A stretch of 64,000 nt of DNA from Butyrivibrio sp. M55 (GTDB taxonomy: Bacteria; Bacillota; Clostridia; Lachnospirales; Lachnospiraceae): positions 62,001 through 126,000 of the forward strand of contig NZ_FPCD01000005.1 in NCBI RefSeq assembly GCF_900116865.1, in the 5' to 3' direction. Under the pieces are notes generated by a model that saw only the letters and a list, made by a program, of their open reading frames with translations, made no database searches and had not been told where the DNA came from. Within the stretch, counting starts at the first letter, position 1; the number at the start of each line of letters is the position of its first letter. Positions 9,009 to 17,859 of this stretch are shown piece after piece. The position numbers and the translations under genes were made by a program.

Positions 9009-10481
9009 TTACTCTTCAGTCTTTTTCTTTCTTGTTGTTGTCTTCTTAGGCTTCTCTTCCTTGTCTGCAGCATCTTTTTTAGCTGTAGTCTTCTTGGCAG
9101 CTGTCTTCTTTGCAGGCTTCTCTTCCTTATCGGCAGCCTTCTCAGCCTTTTCAGCAGTCTTCTTTGTTGTTGTCTTCTTTGCAGCCTTCTTAGCAGCGCC
9201 TTCCTTTACATTCTCTACAAGGAAATCAGCAGCCTTCTGAACTGCGAGGTCACTCTTCATTACCTTCTTCTCAGCATCAGACATGAGCTCTTTAAGCTTA
9301 GAAAGCTCCATTCTGTACTGCTCAGCCATCTTCTCAAGTTCCTTCTCGAACTCTTCGTCTGAAACTGTGATGTTTTCCTTCTCAGCTACAGCTTCAAGAA
9401 CAAGTCTTGACTTGATTCTCTCGATAGCCTGAGGCTTAACCTGCTCAAGCATCTTGTCTACAGTGTTACCTGTGTACTGAAGATACTGATCCATGTTCAT
9501 GCCCTGCATCTGAAGTCTCTGAGCGAAATCATTAACGATCTGTCTCTGCTGTGTCTCGATCATAGCCTCAGGAAGCTCCATATCTGAATCTTCGATAACG
9601 GCCTTAACTACAGCATCTTCTCTCTTAGCCTTCTCTTCGTTTGTCTTCTTCTCTACAAGCTTATTCTTAACGTCTTCCTTGTACTCAGCAAGTGTATCAA
9701 ACTCTGATACATCACTTGCGAACTCATCGTTAAGCTCAGGAAGTTCCTTAGCCTTGATAGCCTTAACTGTGCACTTGAAAGTAGCATCTTTTCCGGCAAG
9801 TTCAGCTGCCTGATATTCCTCAGGGAACTTAACGTTTACATCGCCTTCTTTACCGATCTCAAATCCAACAAGCTGCTCTTCGAATCCGGGAATGAATGCA
9901 CCTGAACCGATTGTAAGAGGATAATCTGTTCCCTTTCCACCGGGGAATGCAACTCCGTCAACAAATCCTTCAAAATCAAGAGTAACGATATCGTTATTCT
10001 GAACTGCTCTGTCTGTTACATCTACAGTTCTTGCATTTGTATTTCTCTGCTTGTCGATCTCAGCATCAACATCAGCGTCTGTAACGTCGATGTCCATCTT
10101 CTCAACTTCAACGCCCTTATATTTTCCAAGCTTAACCGGAGGCTTAAGAGCTACTTCAGCTGTAAAGATGAAGTCCTTTCCTGCCTCAAGCTGCTCAACA
10201 TCAATCTTGGGAGAAGATACAACGTTCTCTCCGCACTCCTCAACAGCCTTGGGATACTCTGTCTCGATAAGTTCATTAGCAGCATCCTCATAGAATACTC
10301 CCTTACCGTACATCTGCTCGATCATCTTACGAGGAGCCTTACCCTTACGGAAACCGGGTAACTGAATCTTATTCTTGTTCTTCTCATAGGCCTTCTGAAT
10401 TGCCTTCTCGAGCTGCTCAGCAGATACTTCAATCTTAAGCTTAGCCATGCTCTTTTCAAGCTTCTCAACTGTTACGCTCAT
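9009..10481 (-). CDS. tig: Trigger factor with a Lys/Ala/Thr-rich C-terminal tail
   Basis: Trigger factor is the ribosome-bound chaperone that receives nascent chains. The ribosome-binding signature GFRKGKAPRKMIE lies near residue 44, the FKBP-type PPIase domain spans about 150-240 (VTLDFEGFVDGVAFPGG), and the helical chaperone domain follows. The protein is 490 residues; the family norm is about 430. The extra part is a roughly 63-residue tail built from KKAAKKTTTKK, KKTAAKKTTAKK and AADKEEKP units, which looks like the tail of histone H1. The start has GGAGG upstream. The tail is in frame with no sign of frameshift. Its role, perhaps RNA or ribosome binding, is unknown. Confidence 0.96.
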   Translation of the reverse strand: MSVTVEKLEKSMAKLKIEVSAEQLEKAIQKAYEKNKNKIQLPGFRKGKAPRKMIEQMYGKGVFYEDAANELIETEYPKAVEECGENVVSSPKIDVEQLEAGKDFIFTAEVALKPPVKLGKYKGVEVEKMDIDVTDADVDAEIDKQRNTNARTVDVTDRAVQNNDIVTLDFEGFVDGVAFPGGKGTDYPLTIGSGAFIPGFEEQLVGFEIGKEGDVNVKFPEEYQAAELAGKDATFKCTVKAIKAKELPELNDEFASDVSEFDTLAEYKEDVKNKLVEKKTNEEKAKREDAVVKAVIEDSDMELPEAMIETQQRQIVNDFAQRLQMQGMNMDQYLQYTGNTVDKMLEQVKPQAIERIKSRLVLEAVAEKENITVSDEEFEKELEKMAEQYRMELSKLKELMSDAEKKVMKSDLAVQKAADFLVENVKEGAAKKAAKKTTTKKTAEKAEKAADKEEKPAKKTAAKKTTAKKDAADKEEKPKKTTTRKKKTEE

Positions 10482-10575
10482 TTTATCTGTAATTCCTCCT
10501 AAAAGTATTTATAATAAAGAGCCGAAAAACACAGTTTCAAGCCCTTTAGCCCACATATAGGCACAATCGCTTCAG

Positions 10576-10604
10576 ATTATAACATAAGTACATAATAATT
10601 TCCA
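10576..10604 (-). promoter_or_regulatory. Putative promoter of tig
   Basis: On the minus strand TGGAAA (10599-10604) and TATAAT (10576-10581) are spaced by 17 bases, about 100 bases upstream of the tig start. The -10 is perfect, the -35 weak. Confidence 0.5.
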
Positions 10605-10672
10605 TGTTTTTATTCACGCTTTTTTATTCAGTTTCCCACATGTAAAAAATTGCTGCATTTCATTATGAGACT

Positions 10673-10699
10673 TAATTTAAGCGTATAACTTGCCGATAT
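10673..10699 (+). promoter_or_regulatory. Putative sigma-28 (SigD/FliA) promoter of the chemoreceptor gene
   Basis: TAAT (10673-10676), 15 bases, then GCCGATAT (10692-10699) closely matches the motility promoter consensus TAAA-N15-GCCGATAA. The predicted leader to the start at 10866 is about 160 bases. A TTTAAC-gt-GTTAAA inverted repeat at 10817-10830 lies between promoter and gene. The rest of the 384-base tig/mcp gap is AT-rich with no gene that I can see. Confidence 0.55.
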
Positions 10700-10865
10700 C
10701 ATACCGAACTTAACACGGTTAATCATTAAAACATTATAAAATTTTCCTGATTTTAGTCATTTTTTAACTGCTAAATAGTATTATTTTAGTATACAATTGT
10801 TATTATTTTTAATCGTTTTAACGTGTTAAAGTAATTCTCATTTAAATAGTATGGAGGCAATTTAG

Positions 10866-12878
10866 ATGGCAAAGGATTCCAAACCCAAGAAAAAAACCAC
10901 CAATTTCATGAACAGCATTAAACCGAGAATGATTTCAATAATGCTTTTATTAGTAGCTGTTCCGCTTATTATTTCTTTAATAGTAAGTTATGCATCATCA
11001 ACCTCAAAATCTGTTAAGGATGCAGAAAATATATTGAAGTGGCAATCTCACTATATCCAATCAGAATTCGAAGGCATCATGGAAAAGAATATAATGAGTA
11101 TTCAGACACTTGCTAAGTCCCCTGCTACAACTAGATTTATGGAGACTCCTTTTAATGTAACTTTCCAGGATGAGGCAGCCAAGTATCTTGAAGAAATCGA
11201 TACAATGCTTAACGACGGAAACATCACTGTGCTTACGGGAAAAGACGGAAAGCAGATTCTCAGAAGTTCCGGTGAACTTGTCGACGTAAGTGAAAGAGAC
11301 TATTTCCAGGAAGCAATGAACGGAAATACCTATGTTTCCAATGTTATAGTTTCCGCATCAACAGGCATACGTCAGATAACTATCGCAACTCCCGTATACA
11401 GCTCAAAGGGCGAAGTTATAGGTGTCGCTCAGCGAAACCTTGATCTTAACAGATTCCACGAGTTCCTCGCAGAAAGATCCAGTGACGCTTTCTTCGTAGA
11501 CAGAAACGGTCTTGTTGCTGCACACTCTCAGTATGAGATTACCGAAGCAAACGAAGATGACAGAAGCAAATCACAGTTTATAACTTCCGGTCAGGACAGC
11601 GGCGTATATCAGGTAGATACCGGCAAAGGATATCACGCAATGGTTTCATATATAAAATCCCCCAGCACCGGATTTGTCGTTGTTGCTGCAACAGATACAA
11701 AAACTGTAACCGCAGAAACAAGATCTGCAGCACTTATTGTTGTTATTGTAGGACTTGTTCTCCTTGCTATAACAGCATTTATTGCAGTAAGTATGGCTCT
11801 CTCATTTACAAACCCCATCAACGATGTTAACACTGCTCTTGCAGAGCTTGCCGATGGTAACTTTGCATTGATAAAAAAGCATATAAACAGAAAAGATGAG
11901 TTTGGAACAATCATCAATAATACAAATACCGTAATAAATGAGCTTCAGGATATCGTATCCAACATTAAAGTATCTGCGACAACAATCGGCGAATCTTCTG
12001 AAGAGCTCTCAGATATGGCTAATCAGATCTCACAGACAGCCGAGGACGTATCAAATGCGGTTCAGGATATCGCATCGGGTGCAACCCAGCAGGCTGACGA
12101 GATTCTGAAAGCATCTCAGAACGTTACACAGATCGGTAATGCGGTTTCTGATGTACAGGGATCGACAGGTAGTCTTGAATCTCTTGCAACAAGAATGAGA
12201 GATGCTTCGGAAGCTTCTTCACAGTCGCTTTCAGCTCTTCAGGAATCAAGCACAAACATGACCTCCAAGATTGATGACATTTCAAAGACTATTTCCGCTA
12301 CTCAGGAAGCGGTTTCAAGCATAAACGAAAAGGTTGAAGGAATCGCAAGCATCGCAACACAGACAAACCTCCTTTCACTTAACGCTTCAATCGAGGCTGC
12401 AAGAGCCGGTGAAGCAGGTAAGGGATTTGCAGTTGTTGCTGAAGAGATTGGTAAACTTGCCGACGATTCAAAGGCAATGGCTGATGATATCAGAAAGCAG
12501 ATGGATATCCTTCTTGAGCAGAGTGAAGCTGCGGTTGAAGCTTCAGATGAAGTAAGAAAAGGAAATCTCGACCAGCAGGATGCTTTGGGTGAGACTCTCG
12601 TTTCCGTAAACGAAATGCTCTCAGATATCAGAGAGACCGTAAACGGTGTAAAGAGCATCTCCTCAGGTGCAGAGACTTGCGTATCTTCCAAGAATGTTGT
12701 ATCAGATTCAATGAATTCGCTCTCAGCTATCTCACAGCAGAACGCCGCTTCATCGGAAGAGACAGGCGCTTCTATGGAAGAGCTCTCCGCTACAGTTACA
12801 TCTCTTGCAGGATCGGCTACGAACCTCAAGAATGTTGCAAACAAACTAAATCAGGATATTCAGTTCTTTAAAACCTGA
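10866..12878 (+). CDS. Methyl-accepting chemotaxis protein
   Basis: A 670-residue transmembrane chemoreceptor. A cytoplasmic basic N-terminus is followed by TM1 (about residues 23-44), an extracellular dCache-like sensor with the typical [17 protein letters not shown] stretch, TM2 (about 288-310), a HAMP linker ([20 protein letters not shown]) and the coiled-coil signalling domain with the conserved tip ([20 protein letters not shown], continuing [10 protein letters not shown]). There is no C-terminal NWETF-type tether. The ligand is not predictable. GGAGG precedes the ATG. The sigma-28-like promoter upstream links it to the flagellar regulon, and its presence implies a motile, chemotactic cell. 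Confidence 0.96.
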   Translation: MAKDSKPKKKTTNFMNSIKPRMISIMLLLVAVPLIISLIVSYASSTSKSVKDAENILKWQSHYIQSEFEGIMEKNIMSIQTLAKSPATTRFMETPFNVTFQDEAAKYLEEIDTMLNDGNITVLTGKDGKQILRSSGELVDVSERDYFQEAMNGNTYVSNVIVSASTGIRQITIATPVYSSKGEVIGVAQRNLDLNRFHEFLAERSSDAFFVDRNGLVAAHSQYEITEANEDDRSKSQFITSGQDSGVYQVDTGKGYHAMVSYIKSPSTGFVVVAATDTKTVTAETRSAALIVVIVGLVLLAITAFIAVSMALSFTNPINDVNTALAELADGNFALIKKHINRKDEFGTIINNTNTVINELQDIVSNIKVSATTIGESSEELSDMANQISQTAEDVSNAVQDIASGATQQADEILKASQNVTQIGNAVSDVQGSTGSLESLATRMRDASEASSQSLSALQESSTNMTSKIDDISKTISATQEAVSSINEKVEGIASIATQTNLLSLNASIEAARAGEAGKGFAVVAEEIGKLADDSKAMADDIRKQMDILLEQSEAAVEASDEVRKGNLDQQDALGETLVSVNEMLSDIRETVNGVKSISSGAETCVSSKNVVSDSMNSLSAISQQNAASSEETGASMEELSATVTSLAGSATNLKNVANKLNQDIQFFKT

Positions 12879-12892
12879 TAAAGCAAAAATAA

Positions 12893-12928
12893 GGGGCTGT
12901 CGCTCTAGTGCGACAACCCCATTTTTTT
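12893..12928. terminator. Terminator after the chemoreceptor gene
   Basis: GGGGCTGTCGC and GCGACAACCCC pair with one mismatch and are followed by ATTTTTTTAT. It also lies at the 3' end of the convergent DJ-1 gene and may serve both. Confidence 0.85.
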
Positions 12929-13475
12929 ATTTATATACAATTGCTGTTCCCATTTGGTCTGCTGCTTCTTTTCCTTTGAAGTGCTCAAGGATTGCAAGTG
13001 CGAAAGGAATTGCTGTTCCCATTCCGCGTGATGTGATGAAGTTGCCGTCCTTTGAGACCATGTCTGTAGATACGTTTGCGCCGATGAGGTCGCCTTCGCA
13101 TCCGGGATAGCAACAAGCTTTTTTGCCCTTAAGAAGTCCCATCTTGCCGTATACGGTTGGTGCTGCACATATTGCTGCAAGCATCTTGCCTGCGTTGTTA
13201 AACTCTTCTATCTTAGCCTTAAGAGGTGCACACGCATCAAGGTTCTTTGTTCCCGGCATTCCGCCCGGAAGAATGATCATATCAACTCCGTCAAAATCAA
13301 AGTTCTCAATTGTATCATCAGCCTCAAGCTTTATTCCGTGAGAACCCTCAACAGCTGTAGTTCCGGTTATAGACACCATTGTTATGTCGATTCCCGCTCT
13401 CCTTAATATATCTACTACTGTAAGTCCCTCTATTTCTTCAAAACCGTTTGCAAGAAAAATCGCTGTTTTTGCCAT
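12927..13475 (-). CDS. DJ-1/PfpI family protein
   Basis: A 182-residue member of the DJ-1/ThiJ/PfpI superfamily. The nucleophile-elbow cysteine is Cys103 in AAICAAPTV, and the conserved Glu lies in NGFEEIEG near the N-terminus; PGGMPG is the family glycine-rich turn. Relatives act as protein or metabolite deglycases, chaperones or redox sensors, and the exact activity cannot be read from sequence. GGAGG precedes the ATG. It is a single gene, convergent with the chemoreceptor and divergent from the CYTH gene. Confidence 0.92.
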   Translation of the reverse strand: MAKTAIFLANGFEEIEGLTVVDILRRAGIDITMVSITGTTAVEGSHGIKLEADDTIENFDFDGVDMIILPGGMPGTKNLDACAPLKAKIEEFNNAGKMLAAICAAPTVYGKMGLLKGKKACCYPGCEGDLIGANVSTDMVSKDGNFITSRGMGTAIPFALAILEHFKGKEAADQMGTAIVYK

Positions 13476-13613
13476 ATTGTCCTCCGTTCATTCTAAATAC
13501 TTCGACTCTTCTACGAAATTCTATGAATCATTATATCATTTCTATGCGCACTCATCCCCAAAAGATATTATAATAAAGCATACAATTATGACACGCAGAA
13601 AGGTGCATATACC

Positions 13614-14147
13614 ATGGGAATTGAAATAGAAAAGAAATTCACCGTAAAAAAGCTTCCACAGAACTTAAATACATATCCATACCACATAATCGAGCAGGGA
13701 TACCTTAACACCAATCCCGCCGTCCGCGTAAGACGCGAGGATGACAAATACTATATGACATACAAGGGATCTGCTCCTGCGGAGAAAAGCGGCATAGGAA
13801 AGGTGGAGTACAACATGCCCCTTGATGCGGTGAGCTATGATCATCTTGTGAAAAAATGTGACGGCAATATCATAAAGAAAACCCGATATCTCCTGCCACT
13901 TAACGAAGACGCATTTGATAACGGATTTCTGTCGGCCAATCCCAATATTAAATTTGCAATAAAATCAGGCGCCATCAAGATTGAACTTGATGTTTTTGAC
14001 GCCCCTTTTAACGGTCGTCTACTTGCCGAAGTGGAATTCCCAAGCGAAGAAGCCGCAAGCGCATATCACCCCGCTCCCTGGTTCCGCGAAGACGTAACCG
14101 GAGATTTCCACTACAGCAATTCTTACATGAGCTCGGAATCACTTTAA
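13614..14147 (+). CDS. CYTH domain protein (triphosphate tunnel enzyme family)
   Basis: A 177-residue CYTH (CyaB/thiamine triphosphatase) protein. The defining N-terminal EIEKKF motif is at residues 4-9, and the basic/acidic pattern expected of the eight-stranded tunnel follows (AVRVRREDDKYYMTYKG, KVEYNMPL, KIELDVFD, AEVEFPSEE). Family members bind organic or inorganic triphosphates with divalent metal; in Firmicutes most are thought to be tripolyphosphatases rather than adenylate cyclases. It is monocistronic, with AAAGGTG upstream and a strong stem-loop directly after it. Confidence 0.88.
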   Translation: MGIEIEKKFTVKKLPQNLNTYPYHIIEQGYLNTNPAVRVRREDDKYYMTYKGSAPAEKSGIGKVEYNMPLDAVSYDHLVKKCDGNIIKKTRYLLPLNEDAFDNGFLSANPNIKFAIKSGAIKIELDVFDAPFNGRLLAEVEFPSEEAASAYHPAPWFREDVTGDFHYSNSYMSSESL

Positions 14148-14153
14148 ACTTAT

Positions 14154-14187
14154 TTGGCGGTGCAGAAACTAAAATCTGCACCGCCAA
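14154..14187. terminator. Bidirectional stem-loop between CYTH gene and malQ
   Basis: TTGGCGGTGCAGA and TCTGCACCGCCAA form a perfect 13-bp stem with an 8-base loop, lying between two convergent genes. Flanking T/A tracts are short. Confidence 0.8.
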
Positions 14188-14199
14188 CTTTATCCTCAT

Positions 14200-15723
14200 T
14201 CACTTTACAAGTCTTCCGTAAACTTTAGCATAGTCATACATCCTCTCACAGAGCTCATCCGTGAGTTCATCACCTTCCATCTTCCACTGCCAGTTTCCAC
14301 CGAGAGTCGACGGAATGTTTATTCTTGCACTCTCGTCAAGCTCGAGATAATCCTGCATGGGAATTATCGCAGTGTCCGCAACGCTTGAAAATGCAGCGCG
14401 TATAAGTCCGCTTATAACCTGCCTTCCGCTGTTTACTCCAAGATAATCCCTCACAAATTTCTTATCATCCCTGCTTAGTGTCTTATACCAGCCTCTTGTC
14501 GTATCATTGTCGTGAGTTCCCGTATATACAACGCAGTTGCTGTTATAGTAGTGCGGAAGATATTCGCTGTCATCATCCGCTCCAAACGCAAAGTGAAGCA
14601 CCTTCATTCCGGGATATCCCGTCTTTTTAACAAGCTTTAAAACAGAAGGCGTAAGGAAGCCAAGATCCTCTGCGATAACCTTTACGTCTCCGAATTCTTT
14701 TTTCACCGCATCGAAAAGATCGTATCCGGGGCCTTTTCGCCACTTTCCGATCTCAGCCGTAGGATTTCCGTAAGGAATCGCATAATACTCATCAAAGCCC
14801 CTAAAATGATCGATACGAAGCACATCATAAAGCTCGTAACAGTGCCCTATTCTCTCAAGCCACCACTTATATCCCGTCTTTTTGTGATAATCCCACTTAT
14901 AAAGCGGATTTCCCCAGAGCTGCCCCGTCTTACTGAACGCATCGGGAGGACATCCCGCAACCTCAATGGGAACATTGTCTTTATCAAGAAGGAAAAGTTC
15001 GGGATTGGCCCATGTATCCGAGCTGTCAAAGGCAACATATATCGGTATGTCGCCGATAATCTCTATCCCATTCTTATTCGCGTAATTTTTAAGCGCATTC
15101 CACTGCACATAAAAAACAAACTGGACAAAGCAGTAGAAATCAATCTCTTCCGAAAGCTTCTCCCTATACTTTGCCATTGCATCTTTTTTCCTGAGCCTTA
15201 TGGCCTCATCCCAGGTATTCCAGGACCTTCCGCCGTACATATCCTTAAGAGCCATAAAAAGCGCATAGTCAAAGAGCCACTTCTTTCCGTTGCTTTTCTT
15301 GAACTTCTCGAAATCAGCCTTTATGCCCGAAGCTCCGAAAGCCTTATCTATATTTCCGAAAGCCTTGCGCATAAGCTCGTATTTATGCGCCTCAATAGTC
15401 TTGTAATCAACCTTATCAATCGGCTCTTCACTCTTTAATACATCAAGGTCTTCCATGGTCAAAAGATCTTTTTCCGCAAAAAACTCAGGATCTATAAGAT
15501 ACGGATTTCCTGCAAATGTAGAAAAAGACTGATACGGCGAATCACCGTATCCCGTGGGGCCAAGAGGAAGAATCTGCCAGTACTTCTGCCCCGCTTTCTT
15601 AAGGAAATCCACAAACTCGTACGCTTCTTTTGAAAACGCACCGATTCCGTATTTCGACGGCAATGAAAAAACAGGAAGTAAAACGCCGCAAGCTCTTTTT
15701 TGCTCATTTTCACTCTTTTTCAT
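14200..15723 (-). CDS. malQ: 4-alpha-glucanotransferase (amylomaltase)
   Basis: MalQ (GH77) moves alpha-1,4-glucan segments between maltodextrins and is part of glycogen/maltodextrin turnover in the cytoplasm. The 507-residue protein has the expected catalytic set: nucleophile Asp305 in LRIDHFRGF, acid/base Glu352 in VIAEDLG, and Asp405 in TGTHDNDTT. The N-terminal LPSKYGIGAF and GDSPYQSFSTFAGNPYLID are family signatures. AGGGG precedes the ATG. It is the last gene of a TetR-PfkB-MalQ group, 26 bases behind the PfkB gene. Confidence 0.97.
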   Translation of the reverse strand: MKKSENEQKRACGVLLPVFSLPSKYGIGAFSKEAYEFVDFLKKAGQKYWQILPLGPTGYGDSPYQSFSTFAGNPYLIDPEFFAEKDLLTMEDLDVLKSEEPIDKVDYKTIEAHKYELMRKAFGNIDKAFGASGIKADFEKFKKSNGKKWLFDYALFMALKDMYGGRSWNTWDEAIRLRKKDAMAKYREKLSEEIDFYCFVQFVFYVQWNALKNYANKNGIEIIGDIPIYVAFDSSDTWANPELFLLDKDNVPIEVAGCPPDAFSKTGQLWGNPLYKWDYHKKTGYKWWLERIGHCYELYDVLRIDHFRGFDEYYAIPYGNPTAEIGKWRKGPGYDLFDAVKKEFGDVKVIAEDLGFLTPSVLKLVKKTGYPGMKVLHFAFGADDDSEYLPHYYNSNCVVYTGTHDNDTTRGWYKTLSRDDKKFVRDYLGVNSGRQVISGLIRAAFSSVADTAIIPMQDYLELDESARINIPSTLGGNWQWKMEGDELTDELCERMYDYAKVYGRLVK

Positions 15724-15749
15724 ATCGGTCCCCTTATAGTATCTATTCT

Positions 15750-16664
15750 TTACTTAATACCCCAGATCAGGTTTCTCCACTGTGCAAGCTGATCCGGCGT
15801 CATAAATCCGTTTGACGTTCCCATATATCCAATCTTGTAGGATGCGAACAAAAGTGCATTCTTTATGGCGTTTACGCTGTCTCCCGTCTCCATGTAGTAA
15901 TGAAGGAAGCATGCAAAAAGCGCATTACCTGCACCGATGGTATTTACTACCTCGTTGGTCTTAACGGTATTGTAGTGAATTCGAAGATTCTGAACTTTGT
16001 CATAAAGCATCAGTCCTTCACTGCCCTGACCAAGGATAATTATCTCCGTTCCGTATGTATTTGCCATTCTGTCTATGAAATCGTAGGGATCTTCCGTCAA
16101 AGTATCGTCACTGAAGTAGAGAACCTTCGCGGATTCCAGAAAGTCTGCGTTATATTTTTCTTTTTCTCTTTCGTAATATCTGATGTTAACCGCGACAGGC
16201 TTATTATGCTCCTTCGCAACCTTAACAAATGGCCTGCAGAAATTCGCATTGGCCAGAACTATCATGTCGCAACTCTCCGCGATAGGCGGAACCATGGACA
16301 TGTCATATGTATTTTCTCTAAGATCCTTGATATCCTCAAAGATCTGCTGCCGCCTTTCCTTGTCGTACAGAACAACTTCAGTAGGCGTATCGTTCATCTG
16401 CGGGATAATATATTCAGTGGAAAGCGTGATTCTTCTGTCGGGAGGATTGATCATCTCAAGATCCTGATTACGTCCGACAATTGACATAAAGACAACCTCG
16501 TCGCCCAGCCACTCAAGCGCAAGCGACTCGTTATAGGCATCACCGCCCATAGCGGTATAGATAGAATCTATAGCGCTTGTCATAGGCGCAAAGCTGACAG
16601 GAATCTTTTCAACTCTTACGATAGTTTCAATCTGTGTTACACCAGCCACTAAAAATTTACCCAT
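15750..16664 (-). CDS. PfkB-family protein with GAGN in place of GAGD
   Basis: A 304-residue ribokinase-fold protein. The N-terminal region (MGKFLVAGVTQIETIV, then GGDAYNESLALEWLG) matches the substrate-binding half of PfkB sugar/nucleoside kinases, and the C-terminal half carries VVNTIGAGNALFACFLHYY. In active PfkB enzymes this motif is GAGD and the Asp is the catalytic base. Here codon AAT gives Asn247. The protein may be inactive, regulatory, or use altered chemistry. It sits 15 bases behind a TetR gene and 26 bases before malQ, so a link with maltodextrin use or its control is inferred. AAGGAGG precedes the ATG. Confidence 0.85.
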   Translation of the reverse strand: MGKFLVAGVTQIETIVRVEKIPVSFAPMTSAIDSIYTAMGGDAYNESLALEWLGDEVVFMSIVGRNQDLEMINPPDRRITLSTEYIIPQMNDTPTEVVLYDKERRQQIFEDIKDLRENTYDMSMVPPIAESCDMIVLANANFCRPFVKVAKEHNKPVAVNIRYYEREKEKYNADFLESAKVLYFSDDTLTEDPYDFIDRMANTYGTEIIILGQGSEGLMLYDKVQNLRIHYNTVKTNEVVNTIGAGNALFACFLHYYMETGDSVNAIKNALLFASYKIGYMGTSNGFMTPDQLAQWRNLIWGIK

Positions 16665-16679
16665 TTTTTAGCCTCCTTA

Positions 16680-17282
16680 TTATGTAAGCACCATCTTTTG
16701 AACCATATCAACGTATTCCGAAGCTTCTTCCATAAACAGGTCTGCCCTAAAGCTACCACCCCTGATATTCTTTTCGAGTACTCCTTCCACCGTATAATCA
16801 AGAATGTACCATATTTTGTTGTAGTCAACTCCCGTGGAAAAGACTGTTATGTCCGCCCTCTCTTTAAGCGCACGCATTATCATCGAGAACTTCTCCCGCT
16901 TCTCGCTTATTTCAGAGGATGCCTTACTATCCGGCTCTTCATCCGCTCTTTTCAGAAAAGCAAAAATATAAGGGAACCGTTTAAGCGCATCGCCCTTAGC
17001 TGTAAGAACCTGCTTGTACAGCTCAAAGTAACCGGTCTCACTCTTTTCAACATGTGTCGAAAGTTCAAGTGTCACCGACCTCGTCGCGTAGTCATACAAA
17101 AAAGAATACAAACCGATTTTATTTCCAAAATAGTGAAACAACAGGCCCTTACTGATCTCCGCGGTCTTAACTATCTCATCGGTGCTGGAATGTGTGTAGC
17201 CGTTCTCCGCAAACACCTTAAATGCCGCGTTAATGATCCGTTCCTGCTTATCTTTTTTTAGCTCAAAAAATCGTTCATTCAT
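16680..17282 (-). CDS. TetR/AcrR-family transcriptional regulator
   Basis: A 200-residue TetR regulator. The N-terminal helix-turn-helix reads AAFKVFAENGYTHSSTDEIV followed by KGLLFHYFGNKIGLYSFLYDY. The C-terminal ligand domain is not of a recognisable subtype. GGAG lies 7 bases before the ATG. It is first in a probable operon with the PfkB-like gene and malQ; the spacing to PfkB is only 15 bases. Autorepression of this operon is the simplest guess. Confidence 0.92.
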   Translation of the reverse strand: MNERFFELKKDKQERIINAAFKVFAENGYTHSSTDEIVKTAEISKGLLFHYFGNKIGLYSFLYDYATRSVTLELSTHVEKSETGYFELYKQVLTAKGDALKRFPYIFAFLKRADEEPDSKASSEISEKREKFSMIMRALKERADITVFSTGVDYNKIWYILDYTVEGVLEKNIRGGSFRADLFMEEASEYVDMVQKMVLT

Positions 17283-17447
17283 ACACGTTCTCCGGCTTCA
17301 ATTGACTACATCAGTCTGATTTTAATATATCATTTTGTAAGTACTAATTCAAACGATTTGCCGTTATTTATTAATTTTTAATACAACGTACTTTTATTTA
17401 TCTGAAAATTGTTATAAAATTAATTCAACGTTTGGATAGGAGGATGT

Positions 17448-17792
17448 ATGGTTATGTCCAAGGGAAATGGATTCGGAAAGTTTATTTTATTCTGTACTGC
17501 TGTTGGTGCAGCCGCAGCCGGTGTATATTATTACTTAAGTAAGAGAGATGCTGAGATTGCCGACAGTTTTGATGACGATGATTTTGAAGAGTTCGAAGAT
17601 TTCGATGAGGATTTGGATGAAGCAACCGAGTCCAGATTCGGTTCCAGAAAATATGTAGACATCAAGACCGCCGAGGAAAAAGCCGGAAAGGCCGCAACTA
17701 CTACTGAAGCTGCCGAAGCAACAGGCACTACCGAAAGCAATGATTCCGCTACACCTAATGAATTCTTTGGTAACGAAGAAGATAAGTTATAA
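17448..17792 (+). CDS. Small membrane protein with acidic cytoplasmic-type domain
   Basis: A 114-residue protein of unknown function. One hydrophobic segment (residues about 12-30, FGKFILFCTAVGAAAAGVYYYL) is followed by a strongly acidic stretch (SFDDDDFEEFEDFDEDLDE) and a Thr/Ala/Glu-rich C-terminus. AGGAGG at 17438-17443 is 4 bases from the ATG at 17448 and 10 from the ATG at 17454, so either may be used. A terminator follows directly. I do not recognise the family; a short N-terminal segment with Lys/Arg flanks suggests a single-pass membrane anchor. Confidence 0.75.
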   Translation: MVMSKGNGFGKFILFCTAVGAAAAGVYYYLSKRDAEIADSFDDDDFEEFEDFDEDLDEATESRFGSRKYVDIKTAEEKAGKAATTTEAAEATGTTESNDSATPNEFFGNEEDKL

Positions 17793-17801
17793 ATAATAGT
17801 T

Positions 17802-17835
17802 AACCCCACGGATATCGCTATCCATGGGGTTTTAT
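17802..17835. terminator. Terminator after the small membrane-protein gene
   Basis: AACCCCAcGGATA and TATCCaTGGGGTT form a stem with one mismatch and a 4-base loop, followed by TTATTATG. Confidence 0.85.
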
Positions 17836-17859
17836 TATGTCTGTTTTTATTTGGGAGAA

